Shown one piece after another: positions 1-8,000 of a stretch of 10,195 nucleotides of DNA. Numbering within the stretch: position 1 is the first letter of the stretch; each line of letters opens with the position of its first letter. The notes beneath the pieces are model-generated. The model saw only the letters and a program-made list of their open reading frames with translations. It had not been told where the DNA came from and ran no database searches. This DNA comes from an uncultured Prevotella sp. (GTDB lineage: Bacteria; Bacteroidota; Bacteroidia; Bacteroidales; Bacteroidaceae): positions 1 to 10,195 of the forward strand of contig CAAGFF010000144.1 in the NCBI GenBank assembly GCA_900769055.1, in the 5' to 3' direction. Both the position numbers and the translations under genes were made by a program.

Positions 1-609
1 CACTGGGAAGGTCCTCGCTATGCGGCTTCCGAGGCAGCCTGCTTCTCTGCCGACTCCATCTGCGGCCCATACAAGCTGGAATGGAGCGGCAGGCCTTTGG
101 GTGTGAAATCACGCGACTGCAACGTGTTTATCGACAATGACGGTCAGGCATACTTCGTCTCCACCACAGAGGAGAATACCAACATTGGACTTTTCAGACT
201 TGCCGACGACTACCTCAGTGCCGAAAGCCACGACTGCCTGATGCCTGGGTTGCGCCGCGAGGCTCCGGTAATAGTACGGCACGACAACCTGTATTATATG
301 CTTAGTTCCGCATGCACGGGATGGGCACCCAACCAATGCAAGCTGTCTGTATCCAAGTATCTTGACCGAGGATGGAGCGAGTTGGAGGATATTGGTGACG
401 ACAAGGCTTTCCGCACTCAGGCAGCAGCCGTGATAGAAATCAAAGGAACACAGAAGACCACCTATTTATATATAGGTGACCGTTGGATGGACCCTGACCT
501 GCCATCAAGCAAGATTATCATCTTCCCTATCGAGTTCAAGGACGGCAAATGCATATTTGAGTACAGAGACGAGTTCCGCATAAACTTTACTACAGGAGAG
601 GTGGAATAA
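1..609 (+). CDS. GH43-family glycoside hydrolase, 3' end (partial)
   Basis: The frame is open from base 1 and ends at TAA 607-609, giving the last 202 residues of a protein whose start lies upstream of the window. It resembles the five-bladed beta-propeller glycosidases of family GH43, closest by memory to the branch that includes exo-beta-1,3-galactanases. Visible signatures, numbered from base 1, are SRDCNVFIDNDGQAYFVST (residues 37-55), REAP (87-90), whose Glu88 is the likely general acid, SSACTGWAPNQ (102-112), and a late YIGDRW segment. Asp39 is the likely pKa-modulating aspartate. The catalytic-base region and any signal peptide are not in the window, so localisation cannot be judged. 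The protein ends just after the propeller, with no extra C-terminal domain. A strong terminator follows, so the transcript ends here. The family call is firm; the substrate (galactan, arabinan or another side chain) is not. Confidence 0.85.
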   Translation, partial: HWEGPRYAASEAACFSADSICGPYKLEWSGRPLGVKSRDCNVFIDNDGQAYFVSTTEENTNIGLFRLADDYLSAESHDCLMPGLRREAPVIVRHDNLYYMLSSACTGWAPNQCKLSVSKYLDRGWSELEDIGDDKAFRTQAAAVIEIKGTQKTTYLYIGDRWMDPDLPSSKIIIFPIEFKDGKCIFEYRDEFRINFTTGEVE

Positions 610-647
610 GCTGCGAACTCTCTTATCTTTACAAAGTTTCAGATATT

Positions 648-688
648 AAGCAAACCGCAAGCCAACGCTTACGGTTTGCTTGTTTTTT
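648..688 (+). terminator. Intrinsic terminator after the GH43 gene
   Basis: Bases 648-657 (AAGCAAACCG) pair perfectly with 672-681 (CGGTTTGCTT). After one C/A mismatch (658/671) the stem continues with AAGC 659-662 against GCTT 667-670, closing on the loop CAAC. Six T follow at 683-688. This is a classic rho-independent terminator 38 bases after the upstream stop. It separates the glycosidase transcript from the glt operon. Confidence 0.9.
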
Positions 689-757
689 ATACACCACAAC
701 GTCACATTGTCAGTTTTCTGCATGCAAGTACAAAATTGATGATTAATAATCCTTATG

Positions 758-793
758 TTTGTTTATCAGAATGAAAGTAAATTCGTACTTTTG
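758..793 (+). promoter_or_regulatory. Probable Bacteroidota-type promoter for gltBD
   Basis: TACTTTTG at 786-793 matches the Bacteroidota -7 consensus TAnnTTTG exactly. A -33-like TTTG lies at 758-761, with an overlapping TTTA at 762-765. Spacing to the -7 box is 24 bases from the first and 20 from the second, while 19-21 is usual, so the -33 assignment is ambiguous. Transcription would begin near 797-800, giving a leader of about 46-49 bases before the gltB ATG. The rest of the 610-845 gap is A/T-rich; apart from the terminator I see no riboswitch, small ORF or convincing operator in it. Confidence 0.65.
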
Positions 794-845
794 CAAACAA
801 TTTGATAGGAACATATAGGATTTATTAATTTAAACGCAACACGAA

Positions 846-3800
846 ATGGCAAATGGATTGTATAATGCCGCATACGAGCACGACGCTTGTGGTGTAGGCA
901 TGGTGGTGAACATCCACGGTAACAAGAGCCATGAGCTTGTTGACAACGCCCTGAAAGTTCTTGAGAACATGCGCCACCGCGGTGCAGAAGGAGCAGACAA
1001 CAAGACAGGCGACGGCGCAGGTATCATGCTGCAAATTCCACATGAGTTTATATTGCTTCAAGGCATCCCCGTTCCCGAGAAGGGTAAGTACGGCACAGGA
1101 CTGGTATTCTTGCCCAAAGACGAGTCGCTGCAAGGGCAGATACTGTCAATTATGATAGAGGAGATAGAGCGCGAGGGACTGTCGCTCATGCACCTGCGCA
1201 CTGTACCAACCAATCCCGACTGTCTTGGAGAGTCGGCTCTCTCTACGGAGCCTGCAATCAGACAGGTGTTCATCACAGGAGTTACGGACGACAAGGTGGG
1301 AGTATTCGAGCGTACATTATATATAATAAGGAAGAAGATAGAGAGACGGGTGGCCGAGCTTGCAGCCCGTCACCCAGAACATCCGGCAATCAACGATTTC
1401 TACATCTGCTCACTGTCAAACCGTAGCATCGTCTACAAGGGAATGCTGTCGAGCTTGCAGTTGCGTCTCTACTTCCCCGACCTCACCAACAGCTATTTCA
1501 CCAGCGGCCTGGCTCTCGTGCACAGCCGCTTCAGCACAAACACATTCCCCACATGGAGCCTTGCACAGCCGTTCAGACTGCTTTGCCACAATGGAGAAAT
1601 CAACACTATCCGAGGCAACCGCGGATGGATGCAGGCAAGAGAGTCGGTACTGTCGAGCGACACTCTTGGTGACATACGCGACATCTCGCCGATAGTACAG
1701 CCCGGCATGAGCGACTCGGCATCGCTGGACAACGTCTTCGAGTTCTTCGTTATGAGCGGGCTTTCACTCCCCCATGCCATGGCAGTAATGGTACCTGAGA
1801 GCTTCAATGACAAAAATCCTATCTCGGAAGACCTTAAGGCATTCTACGAGTACCACTCTATTCTGATGGAGCCATGGGACGGCCCGGCTGCGCTGCTCTT
1901 CTCTGACGGACGCTTTGCCGGAGGTATGCTCGACCGCAACGGTCTGCGCCCGGCACGCTATACCATCACCAAGAACGACATGATGGTGGTGGCATCTGAG
2001 GTGGGAGTCATGGACTTCGACCCACAGGACATAGCGGAGAAGGGAAGGCTGCAACCGGGAAAAATATTGCTTATCGACACTCAGGAGGGCAAGATATACT
2101 ACGATGGCGAGATAAAGGAACGGCTGGCAGCACAGCACCCCTACCGCCAGTGGCTCAACACCAACCGCATACAGCTTGAGAAAATACACTCCGGACGCAA
2201 GGTCAGCAACTCCGTGGACAACCTTCTGCAGAAGGAAATGGAGTTCGGCTTCGGCGAGGAGGATGTCGATGGAACCATTGTCCCAATGTCTGTCAACGGC
2301 CAGGAGCCAACGGCATCAATGGGCAACGACACCCCGCTTGCCGTACTATCCGACAAGCCGCAGATATTCTTCAACTACTTCCGGCAGCAATTCGCACAGG
2401 TCACCAACCCCGCCATCGACTCCATACGCGAGAATCTCGTCATGAGTCTCACGGAGTATATCGGACGTGTAGGCACAGGCATTCTAAATCCTGACGAGAC
2501 AAACTGCAAGATGGTGCGCCTGCCACATCCCATACTCACCAACACGCAGCTCGACATTCTGTGCAACATCCGTTACAAGGGTTTCAACACCATCAAGTTG
2601 CCCATGCTCTTCCCACGCGACAAGGGTGAGGAGGGCTTGCGCGAGGCTTTGGACGACCTATGCCAAAAGGCTGCACGCAGCGTCGATGACGGCTACAACT
2701 ACATCATCCTATCCGACCGCGATGTTGACAGCCACCACGTGGCCATACCATCGCTGCTTGCCGTAAGTGCCGTACATCACTACCTCATCAGCATTGGCAA
2801 GAGAGTGCAGACAGCACTTATCGTGGAGAGCGGAGAGATACGCGAGGTGATGCATGCCGCACTGCTGCTTGGCTACGGTGCGTCTGCATTGTGTCCATAC
2901 CTTACATACGCCATTCTCGACGACCTGGTAAAACGCGGCAAGATACAGGAGAACTATGCCACGGCAGAGGCCAACTACATCAGCGCAGTAAAGAAAGGCC
3001 TCTTCAAGATTATGGCCAAGATGGGTATCTCTACCATACGCTCCTACCGTGGGGCAAAAATATTCGAGAGCATAGGACTCTCCGAGAGTCTTCTGCGCAA
3101 CTACTTCGGTACGGAGGTGTCCACAGTGGGAGGCATCGGACTGGAGACCATCGCCAAGGATGCCATAGCGTTCCACGATAAGGCGTTCTCGCAACAGCGG
3201 CAGCCTGACTTCCTGCCCAACCACGGACAGTTCCACTACCGCAAGGACGGAATACAACATGCCTGGAACCCTGAGACCATTGCTACACTACAGCTTGCAA
3301 CGCGCACGGGCAACTACGACACGTACAAGAAGTTCGCCGCCCTCGTCGATGACAAGGAAGATCCCATCTTCCTCCGCGACTTCCTTGACTTCCGCCGCAA
3401 CCCCATCGATATTGACAAGGTAGAGCCCGTTGAGAACATCGTGCGCCACTTCGTCACAGGAGCCATGTCGTTCGGAGCATTGTCTAAGGAAGCCCACGAG
3501 GCCATGGCACTGGCCATGAACAAGCTCGGAGCACGAAGCAACACCGGAGAAGGAGGCGAGGACAGCGAGCGTTTCCATTCCGAGGTCGACGGAATATCGC
3601 TGTCGAGCAAGACTAAGCAGGTGGCCAGCGGACGATTTGGAGTCACTACTGAGTATCTCGTAAACGCCGAGGAAATACAGATCAAGGTGGCACAAGGTGC
3701 CAAGCCTGGAGAAGGCGGACAGTTGCCCGGCTTCAAGGTCAACGACATCATTGCCAAGACACGCCACTCCATACCTGGCATCAGCCTCATATCACCGCCG

Positions 3801-5342
3801 CCACACCATGACATATACTCTATCGAGGACCTCGCACAGCTCATATTTGACCTTAAGAACGTCAATCCCAGGGCTGCAATCAGCGTAAAACTTGTTGCCG
3901 AGAGCGGAGTGGGAACCATTGCCGCAGGAGTGGCTAAGGCTAAAGCTGACCTCATTGTAATCTCCGGCTCCGAGGGTGGAACGGGAGCCAGTCCGGCATC
4001 GAGCATGCGCTTTGCAGGAATCTCGCCCGAAATAGGTATTGCCGAAACACAGCAGACTCTCGTCAAGAACGGACTGCGAGGCCAGGTAAGACTGCAAGTT
4101 GACGGTCAGCTGAAGAGTGGTCGCGACATAGTGGTTATGGCCCTGCTTGGTGCAGAGGAATTCAGCTTCGGCACGGCAGCTCTGATTGTTCTGGGCTGCG
4201 TGATGATGCGCAAGTGCAATCTCAACACCTGCCCTATGGGAGTAGCCACACAAGACCCGAAGCTAAGGGCACACTTCCGCGGACACTACGAGTATCTGGT
4301 AAACTATTTCACGTTCCTCGCACAGGAGGTCAGAGAGTATCTTGCCCAGATGGGATATACGCGTCTTGATGACATCATAGGACATACAGAACTTATACTG
4401 ACACGCGATAGCGAGATTAGGAAGAACCCCAAATATGCGACCCTCGACTTCCGCCGCATGCTCCACAAGGAGGGCGAGCAAGGCCTGCACCACGACAAGG
4501 AGCAGCATCATGACCTTGACGACGTGCTCGACCAGCAGATGATAAAGGCTGCACGCACAGCCATCGACAACGGAGGCGACATCGATCTCGACTACAGCAT
4601 ACGCAACACCGACCGTGCCGTTGGAACGATGCTCAGCGGATATATTGAGCAGAAGCAGGCAAGGAACGTCTCTGTAAGCGTCAAGTTCAAAGGCTCTGCC
4701 GGACAGAGCTTCGGTGCATTCCTCGTCAAGGGTGTAGACTTCAAGCTTGAGGGCGAGGCCAACGACTACTTTGCAAAGGGACTGTCTGGAGGAAGGGTCT
4801 CTATACTGCCTCCTATACGCAGCAACTTCGCCGCCGAGGACAATATCATAGCAGGCAATACCGGACTTTACGGAGCCACATCCGGCGAGCTGTACATTAA
4901 CGGCAAAGTAGGAGAAAGGTTTGGTGTGCGCAATTCGGGAGCCATCGCCGTCGTTGAGGGAGCAGGCGACCACTGCTGCGAGTATATGACAGGAGGCCGT
5001 GTGGTGGTGCTCGGTGAGACTGGGCGCAACTTCGCTGCAGGAATGTCGGGCGGCGTGGCGTATGTCTGGGACAAGAACCACAACTTCGACTACTTCTGCA
5101 ACATGGACATGGTAGAGATAAACCTCGTCGAGGAGAGCAGTTACCGGAAAGAACTGCATGAGCTAATCAGGCAGCACTACCTGTACACGGGCTCCAAGCT
5201 TGCCCGCACGATGCTCGATGACTGGAACCGCTACGTTGAGGACTTCATTCAGGTGGTACCTATAGAGTACAAGCGCGTACTACAGGAAGAGCAGGTGAAG
5301 AAGCTCCAACAGAAAATAGCAGACATGCAGAGAGACTATTAG
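846..5342 (+). CDS. gltB: Glutamate synthase (GOGAT), large/alpha subunit
   Basis: This is the large subunit of NADPH-type glutamate synthase. It hydrolyses glutamine and channels the ammonia to 2-oxoglutarate on FMN, giving glutamate in the cytoplasm. Its 1498 residues are within the usual family range. Domains in order: class II glutamine amidotransferase (about 15-430; HDACGVG with nucleophile Cys15, and CHNGEINT), central domain (about 470-790), FMN-binding synthase domain (about 850-1210; TGAMSFGALS, SGSEGGTGASP) and the GXGXG beta-helix (about 1255-1425). Cys1118, Cys1124 and Cys1129 form the C-x5-C-x4-C motif of the 3Fe-4S cluster. Cys15 implies removal of a 14-residue propeptide, as known for the family. 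The ATG at 846 fits that short propeptide, and the leader is A/T-rich without a strong Shine-Dalgarno. The gene is intact and is followed by gltD, its partner subunit. Several long antisense frames inside it are codon-bias shadows. Confidence 0.98.
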   Translation: MANGLYNAAYEHDACGVGMVVNIHGNKSHELVDNALKVLENMRHRGAEGADNKTGDGAGIMLQIPHEFILLQGIPVPEKGKYGTGLVFLPKDESLQGQILSIMIEEIEREGLSLMHLRTVPTNPDCLGESALSTEPAIRQVFITGVTDDKVGVFERTLYIIRKKIERRVAELAARHPEHPAINDFYICSLSNRSIVYKGMLSSLQLRLYFPDLTNSYFTSGLALVHSRFSTNTFPTWSLAQPFRLLCHNGEINTIRGNRGWMQARESVLSSDTLGDIRDISPIVQPGMSDSASLDNVFEFFVMSGLSLPHAMAVMVPESFNDKNPISEDLKAFYEYHSILMEPWDGPAALLFSDGRFAGGMLDRNGLRPARYTITKNDMMVVASEVGVMDFDPQDIAEKGRLQPGKILLIDTQEGKIYYDGEIKERLAAQHPYRQWLNTNRIQLEKIHSGRKVSNSVDNLLQKEMEFGFGEEDVDGTIVPMSVNGQEPTASMGNDTPLAVLSDKPQIFFNYFRQQFAQVTNPAIDSIRENLVMSLTEYIGRVGTGILNPDETNCKMVRLPHPILTNTQLDILCNIRYKGFNTIKLPMLFPRDKGEEGLREALDDLCQKAARSVDDGYNYIILSDRDVDSHHVAIPSLLAVSAVHHYLISIGKRVQTALIVESGEIREVMHAALLLGYGASALCPYLTYAILDDLVKRGKIQENYATAEANYISAVKKGLFKIMAKMGISTIRSYRGAKIFESIGLSESLLRNYFGTEVSTVGGIGLETIAKDAIAFHDKAFSQQRQPDFLPNHGQFHYRKDGIQHAWNPETIATLQLATRTGNYDTYKKFAALVDDKEDPIFLRDFLDFRRNPIDIDKVEPVENIVRHFVTGAMSFGALSKEAHEAMALAMNKLGARSNTGEGGEDSERFHSEVDGISLSSKTKQVASGRFGVTTEYLVNAEEIQIKVAQGAKPGEGGQLPGFKVNDIIAKTRHSIPGISLISPPPHHDIYSIEDLAQLIFDLKNVNPRAAISVKLVAESGVGTIAAGVAKAKADLIVISGSEGGTGASPASSMRFAGISPEIGIAETQQTLVKNGLRGQVRLQVDGQLKSGRDIVVMALLGAEEFSFGTAALIVLGCVMMRKCNLNTCPMGVATQDPKLRAHFRGHYEYLVNYFTFLAQEVREYLAQMGYTRLDDIIGHTELILTRDSEIRKNPKYATLDFRRMLHKEGEQGLHHDKEQHHDLDDVLDQQMIKAARTAIDNGGDIDLDYSIRNTDRAVGTMLSGYIEQKQARNVSVSVKFKGSAGQSFGAFLVKGVDFKLEGEANDYFAKGLSGGRVSILPPIRSNFAAEDNIIAGNTGLYGATSGELYINGKVGERFGVRNSGAIAVVEGAGDHCCEYMTGGRVVVLGETGRNFAAGMSGGVAYVWDKNHNFDYFCNMDMVEINLVEESSYRKELHELIRQHYLYTGSKLARTMLDDWNRYVEDFIQVVPIEYKRVLQEEQVKKLQQKIADMQRDY

Positions 5343-5348
5343 AAAAAA

Positions 5349-5401
5349 GCCTCACCCCAGTCCCTCTCCAAGAGAGGGGAGGTTATCACCTTTATGGTGG
5401 G
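5349..5401. repeat. Palindromic REP-like element between gltB and gltD
   Basis: The 93-base gap between gltB and gltD carries a G/C-rich palindrome unlike its A/T-rich surroundings. CCCTCTC (5362-5368) pairs with GAGAGGG (5372-5378) across a 3-base loop, CCTC (5350-5353) can pair with GAGG (5379-5382), and a second small hairpin pairs CACC (5387-5390) with GGTG (5396-5399). No T-tract follows the first stem, so it is not a normal terminator. The motif CCTCACCCC...CCTCTCC...GGAGAGGGG resembles short palindromes that I recall as dispersed intergenic repeats in several bacterial phyla, but copy number cannot be seen here. It may affect mRNA processing or the GltB:GltD expression ratio. Confidence 0.6.
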
Positions 5402-5435
5402 GATCAATTCAAAACTCATAAATCAGAATTCAAAT

Positions 5436-6779
5436 ATGGGAAACCCGAAAGCTTTTCTGACCACACCCCGCAAGGAAGCGGGATATAGGCCAATACACGA
5501 TAGAATCCACGACTTTGGAGAAGTGGAGCAGACGCTGAACAGCAACGACCGACGCCTGCAGGCATCACGCTGCATGGACTGCGGAGTACCTTTCTGCCAT
5601 TGGGCATGTCCGCTGGGCAACAAACCGCCAGAGTGGAACGATGCCCTATACAAAGGCGACTGGAAACTCGCTTATAAACTGCTCAATTCCACCAACCCTT
5701 TCCCTGAGTTCACGGGACGCATCTGCCCTGCACTCTGCGAGAAGGCATGCATACTGAACCTTACCGAGCACGAGCCTACAACTAATCGTGAGGACGAGGC
5801 TGCCATCACCGAGCATGCCTTCGAGGAAGACTATGTGGACGTGGTCACACCCGTGCGTAACGGCAAGCGCGTGGCTGTCATTGGCGCAGGTCCAGCAGGA
5901 CTGGCAGCAGCCAATGAGCTGAATCACCGAGGTTATCTCGTAACAGTATACGATTCCCGTGAGAATGCCGGAGGACTGCTCCGTTACGGCATACCCAACT
6001 TCAAGCTCAACAAGAGCATTATCGACAGGCGACTGGCCTTGCTGGAGAAGGAAGGCATAGAGTTCAGGTACAACCAGCCTGTAGACCTCAGCAACTTACC
6101 TGAAGGTTACGATGCCTACATAGTGGCTACTGGAACTCCCGAGGCGCGTGACCTAACCGTTCCGGGACGCGAGTTGCGCGGAATATACCTTGCACTTGAC
6201 ATGCTTGCGCAGCAGAACAGGGTTCTGGCAGGAATGGAGTTCAAGAAAGACGAGCTCGTAAACGCCAAGGGCAAGGACGTACTCGTGATAGGTGGTGGCG
6301 ACACGGGTAGCGACTGCATAGGCACGGCACACCGCCAGGGATGCAAGAGCGTAACACAGATTGAGATTATGCCTAAGCCCGTCGAGGGACCTGAAGACCC
6401 TCAGAACCCATGGCCCAACTGGCCACGCACACTCAAGACGACATCGAGCCACGAGGAAGGATGCACACGCCGATGGAACATCAACACCCTGGAGTTTATC
6501 GGCAAGGACGGCAAGCTCACGGGAGTAAAAGTTCAGGAAATTGACTGGAAGCCAAATCCTGAGGGCGGGCGACCATTGATGGTAGAGAAGGGCAAGCCCG
6601 AGATAATCAAAGCCGACATGGTGCTTCTCGCAATGGGATTTCTCAAGCCCTCACATCCCCAATACGCCGGCAACGTGTTCATAGCCGGCGATGCAGCCTC
6701 AGGCGCCAGCCTCGTTGTAAGAGCCATGGCAAGCGGGATAAAAACAGCTGCCAATGTAGATAAATTCTTATCAAAGTAG
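5436..6779 (+). CDS. gltD: Glutamate synthase (GOGAT), small/beta subunit
   Basis: This is the small subunit of glutamate synthase. It takes electrons from NAD(P)H through FAD and 4Fe-4S clusters and passes them to GltB. With the start at ATG 5436 it has 447 residues. The N-terminal Fe-S domain has CMDCGVPFCHWAC (Cys46, 49, 54, 58) and CPALCEKAC (Cys97, 101, 105). The FAD Rossmann motif is GAGPAG at 150-155, the NAD(P)H-binding motif GGGDTG at 286-291, and the C-terminal flavin motif AGDAASGASLVVRAM is present. I chose 5436 because MGNPKAF is the usual N-terminus in this phylum. An in-frame ATG at 5394 would add 14 unconserved residues and lies inside the intergenic palindrome. It is co-transcribed with gltB, and an intrinsic terminator follows it. 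Confidence 0.96.
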   Translation: MGNPKAFLTTPRKEAGYRPIHDRIHDFGEVEQTLNSNDRRLQASRCMDCGVPFCHWACPLGNKPPEWNDALYKGDWKLAYKLLNSTNPFPEFTGRICPALCEKACILNLTEHEPTTNREDEAAITEHAFEEDYVDVVTPVRNGKRVAVIGAGPAGLAAANELNHRGYLVTVYDSRENAGGLLRYGIPNFKLNKSIIDRRLALLEKEGIEFRYNQPVDLSNLPEGYDAYIVATGTPEARDLTVPGRELRGIYLALDMLAQQNRVLAGMEFKKDELVNAKGKDVLVIGGGDTGSDCIGTAHRQGCKSVTQIEIMPKPVEGPEDPQNPWPNWPRTLKTTSSHEEGCTRRWNINTLEFIGKDGKLTGVKVQEIDWKPNPEGGRPLMVEKGKPEIIKADMVLLAMGFLKPSHPQYAGNVFIAGDAASGASLVVRAMASGIKTAANVDKFLSK

Positions 6780-6806
6780 TTTTTTCCTATCAAATTGTTG
6801 GCAGAC

Positions 6807-6834
6807 GGCGGGCTCGGAGGAGTCCGCCTTTTCT
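6807..6834 (+). terminator. Intrinsic terminator after gltD
   Basis: GGCGGGCTC (6807-6815) pairs with GAGTCCGCC (6820-6828) with one G-T wobble, closing on the tetraloop GGAG. TTTTCT follows directly at 6829-6834. It lies 27 bases after the gltD stop and ends the gltBD transcript before the promoter of the next gene. Confidence 0.88.
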
Positions 6835-6848
6835 GTACAAGTGAATCG

Positions 6849-6891
6849 TTCCGCAGAAGTTATTCCGGCCTGTATGGTTGGGAATGCGGAA
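6849..6891. promoter_or_regulatory. Interrupted inverted repeat upstream of the transporter promoter
   Basis: TTCCGCA (6849-6855) is exactly mirrored by TGCGGAA (6885-6891), with 29 bases between the arms. ATTCC (6862-6866) can alternatively pair with GGAAT (6881-6885). The pair sits between the gltD terminator and the -33 box at 6909, where an activator could bind. Seven-base arms at this distance can arise by chance, so this is a weak candidate operator only. Confidence 0.2.
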
Positions 6892-6908
6892 AATATTATC
6901 GCTTAAAG

Positions 6909-6940
6909 TTTGATGGTTTGCAAAATAATGTGTATTTTTG
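6909..6940 (+). promoter_or_regulatory. Consensus Bacteroidota promoter for the BASS transporter gene
   Basis: TTTG at 6909-6912 is followed, after exactly 20 bases, by TATTTTTG at 6933-6940, a full match to TTTG-N19-21-TAnnTTTG. Transcription would start at about 6944-6947, only a few bases before the ATG at 6949. The promoter lies just downstream of the gltD terminator, as expected for a new transcription unit. Confidence 0.75.
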
Positions 6941-6948
6941 TGGTCGAT

Positions 6949-7914
6949 ATGGATATAGTAAGATTTGTCAGGAACTGGACACTCCCCGTCTCAATGACAG
7001 CCGGTACGGTTATATATCTGGTCTTTGCCAAGGTACCATTCCTTGCCGGTGCCGCAGAGGTGATGTCCCCTGTTTGCGACAAGATGCTGCCGGCATTCAT
7101 GTTCATGATACTCTTCGTGACATTCTGCAAGGTCGATTTCAGAAAGCTCCGGCTCACTGGATGGCACTTCTGGATAGGACTCTTCCAGATTATCCTTGTC
7201 GGCACACTCGTAGGCATAGCTCTCGGGTTCCACCTGTCGGGCGATGCTCTCACCATGATGGAAGCCCTGCTAACCTGCGTGGTAGCTCCCGTGGCCGCCG
7301 CCGCTGCTGTCGTCACGTCAAAGCTGGGTGGAGACTTGGAGAAGATGACCACCTTCACGTTCGTGTCCAATCTGATCACGGCTCTTCTCATCCCCATCTG
7401 CTTCCCGCTCATCGACCCCTCGGCCAATGTGTCGTTCATAGGCTCGTTCGCCAAGATTTTCTACGAGGTGTGCGTGGTGCTGGTGGTGCCCATGGCCATG
7501 GCTTACGTGGTTAAGCACATGCTTCCACGTCTCCATCGCCGTATAGTGTCGGTAAAGGACTTGTCCTACTACATGTGGGGATGCTCGCTGATGATGGTCA
7601 CGGGGACAACGGTAAAGAACATCTGCCACGCTGGCTCCCCGGCGGCATTCATAGTCGCAATAGCACTTATGGGACTGTTAGTGTGCATAGCCCAGTTCTC
7701 CATAGGGCGTTTCATTGGCCACTACTTCAACGCCACAGTTGATGCCGGACAGGCTTTTGGACAGAAGAACACGGCTTTCGCCATCTGGATTGCATACACC
7801 TACCTGAACCCTCTCTCCAGCGTGGGGCCAGGTTGCTACATCCTATGGCAGAACATCATCAACTCCGTAGAAATCTGGATGTACCGCCGCAAGGGAATGG
7901 AGAAGGCGGCATAG
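6949..7914 (+). CDS. BASS-family (bile acid:sodium symporter-like) transporter
   Basis: This is a very hydrophobic protein with about nine or ten predicted membrane segments, 321 residues from the start chosen here. Its pattern fits the BASS superfamily of inner-membrane, usually Na+-coupled, carriers for organic anions. A mid-protein segment, APVAAAAAV followed by KLGGDLEKMTTFTFVSNL, matches the family's P...YLARGD...T-S region. A late segment, GQKNTAFAIWIAY, matches the conserved G-Q-N-x-x-L/F-A helix, followed by a PG-IxxxWQN-like end. The substrate cannot be inferred; characterised relatives carry bile acids, pantoate, pyruvate or sulfonates. An in-frame ATG at 6910 would add 13 residues but falls inside the consensus promoter, so ATG 6949 is preferred. 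The next gene follows after 86 bases without a visible terminator or promoter, so the two may be co-transcribed. Confidence 0.82.
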   Translation: MDIVRFVRNWTLPVSMTAGTVIYLVFAKVPFLAGAAEVMSPVCDKMLPAFMFMILFVTFCKVDFRKLRLTGWHFWIGLFQIILVGTLVGIALGFHLSGDALTMMEALLTCVVAPVAAAAAVVTSKLGGDLEKMTTFTFVSNLITALLIPICFPLIDPSANVSFIGSFAKIFYEVCVVLVVPMAMAYVVKHMLPRLHRRIVSVKDLSYYMWGCSLMMVTGTTVKNICHAGSPAAFIVAIALMGLLVCIAQFSIGRFIGHYFNATVDAGQAFGQKNTAFAIWIAYTYLNPLSSVGPGCYILWQNIINSVEIWMYRRKGMEKAA

Positions 7915-8000
7915 CGACAGCCCTTCGCATAGACAAGCAAGGCAACAGGACCAAACAATAAAGAACAACCATAAACCATTTACAAAAACAAAAATCAACT

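Noticed and set aside
3314..4066. A 250-codon antisense frame inside gltB
   Set aside because: It overlaps another antisense shadow and the FMN-domain coding region of gltB. Its composition is Ser/Met/Pro-rich without domains.
4263..5159. A 298-codon open frame antisense to the 3' part of gltB
   Set aside because: It is a shadow of codon bias in a long, well-conserved gene. gltB is certain here, and the antisense product shows no family motif and no promoter or leader.
5394..5435. N-terminal extension of gltD from the upstream ATG at 5394
   Set aside because: The 14 added residues are not part of the conserved GltD N-terminus as I know it and are encoded partly by the intergenic palindrome. 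ATG 5436 gives the usual MGNPKAF start.
846..6779. gltB/gltD as an unusual or split glutamate synthase
   Set aside because: All expected motifs (Cys15 nucleophile, 3Fe-4S cysteines, FMN region, GXGXG domain, GltD Fe-S cysteines and both Rossmann motifs) are present at normal spacing. This is an ordinary GOGAT.
6795..7514. A 239-codon + strand frame beginning between gltD and the transporter gene
   Set aside because: It overlaps the transporter in another frame, its first part runs through the gltD terminator and a promoter, and its translation is rich in Arg/Gly/His/Cys with no recognisable domain. The overlapping transporter frame has clear membrane segments and family motifs.
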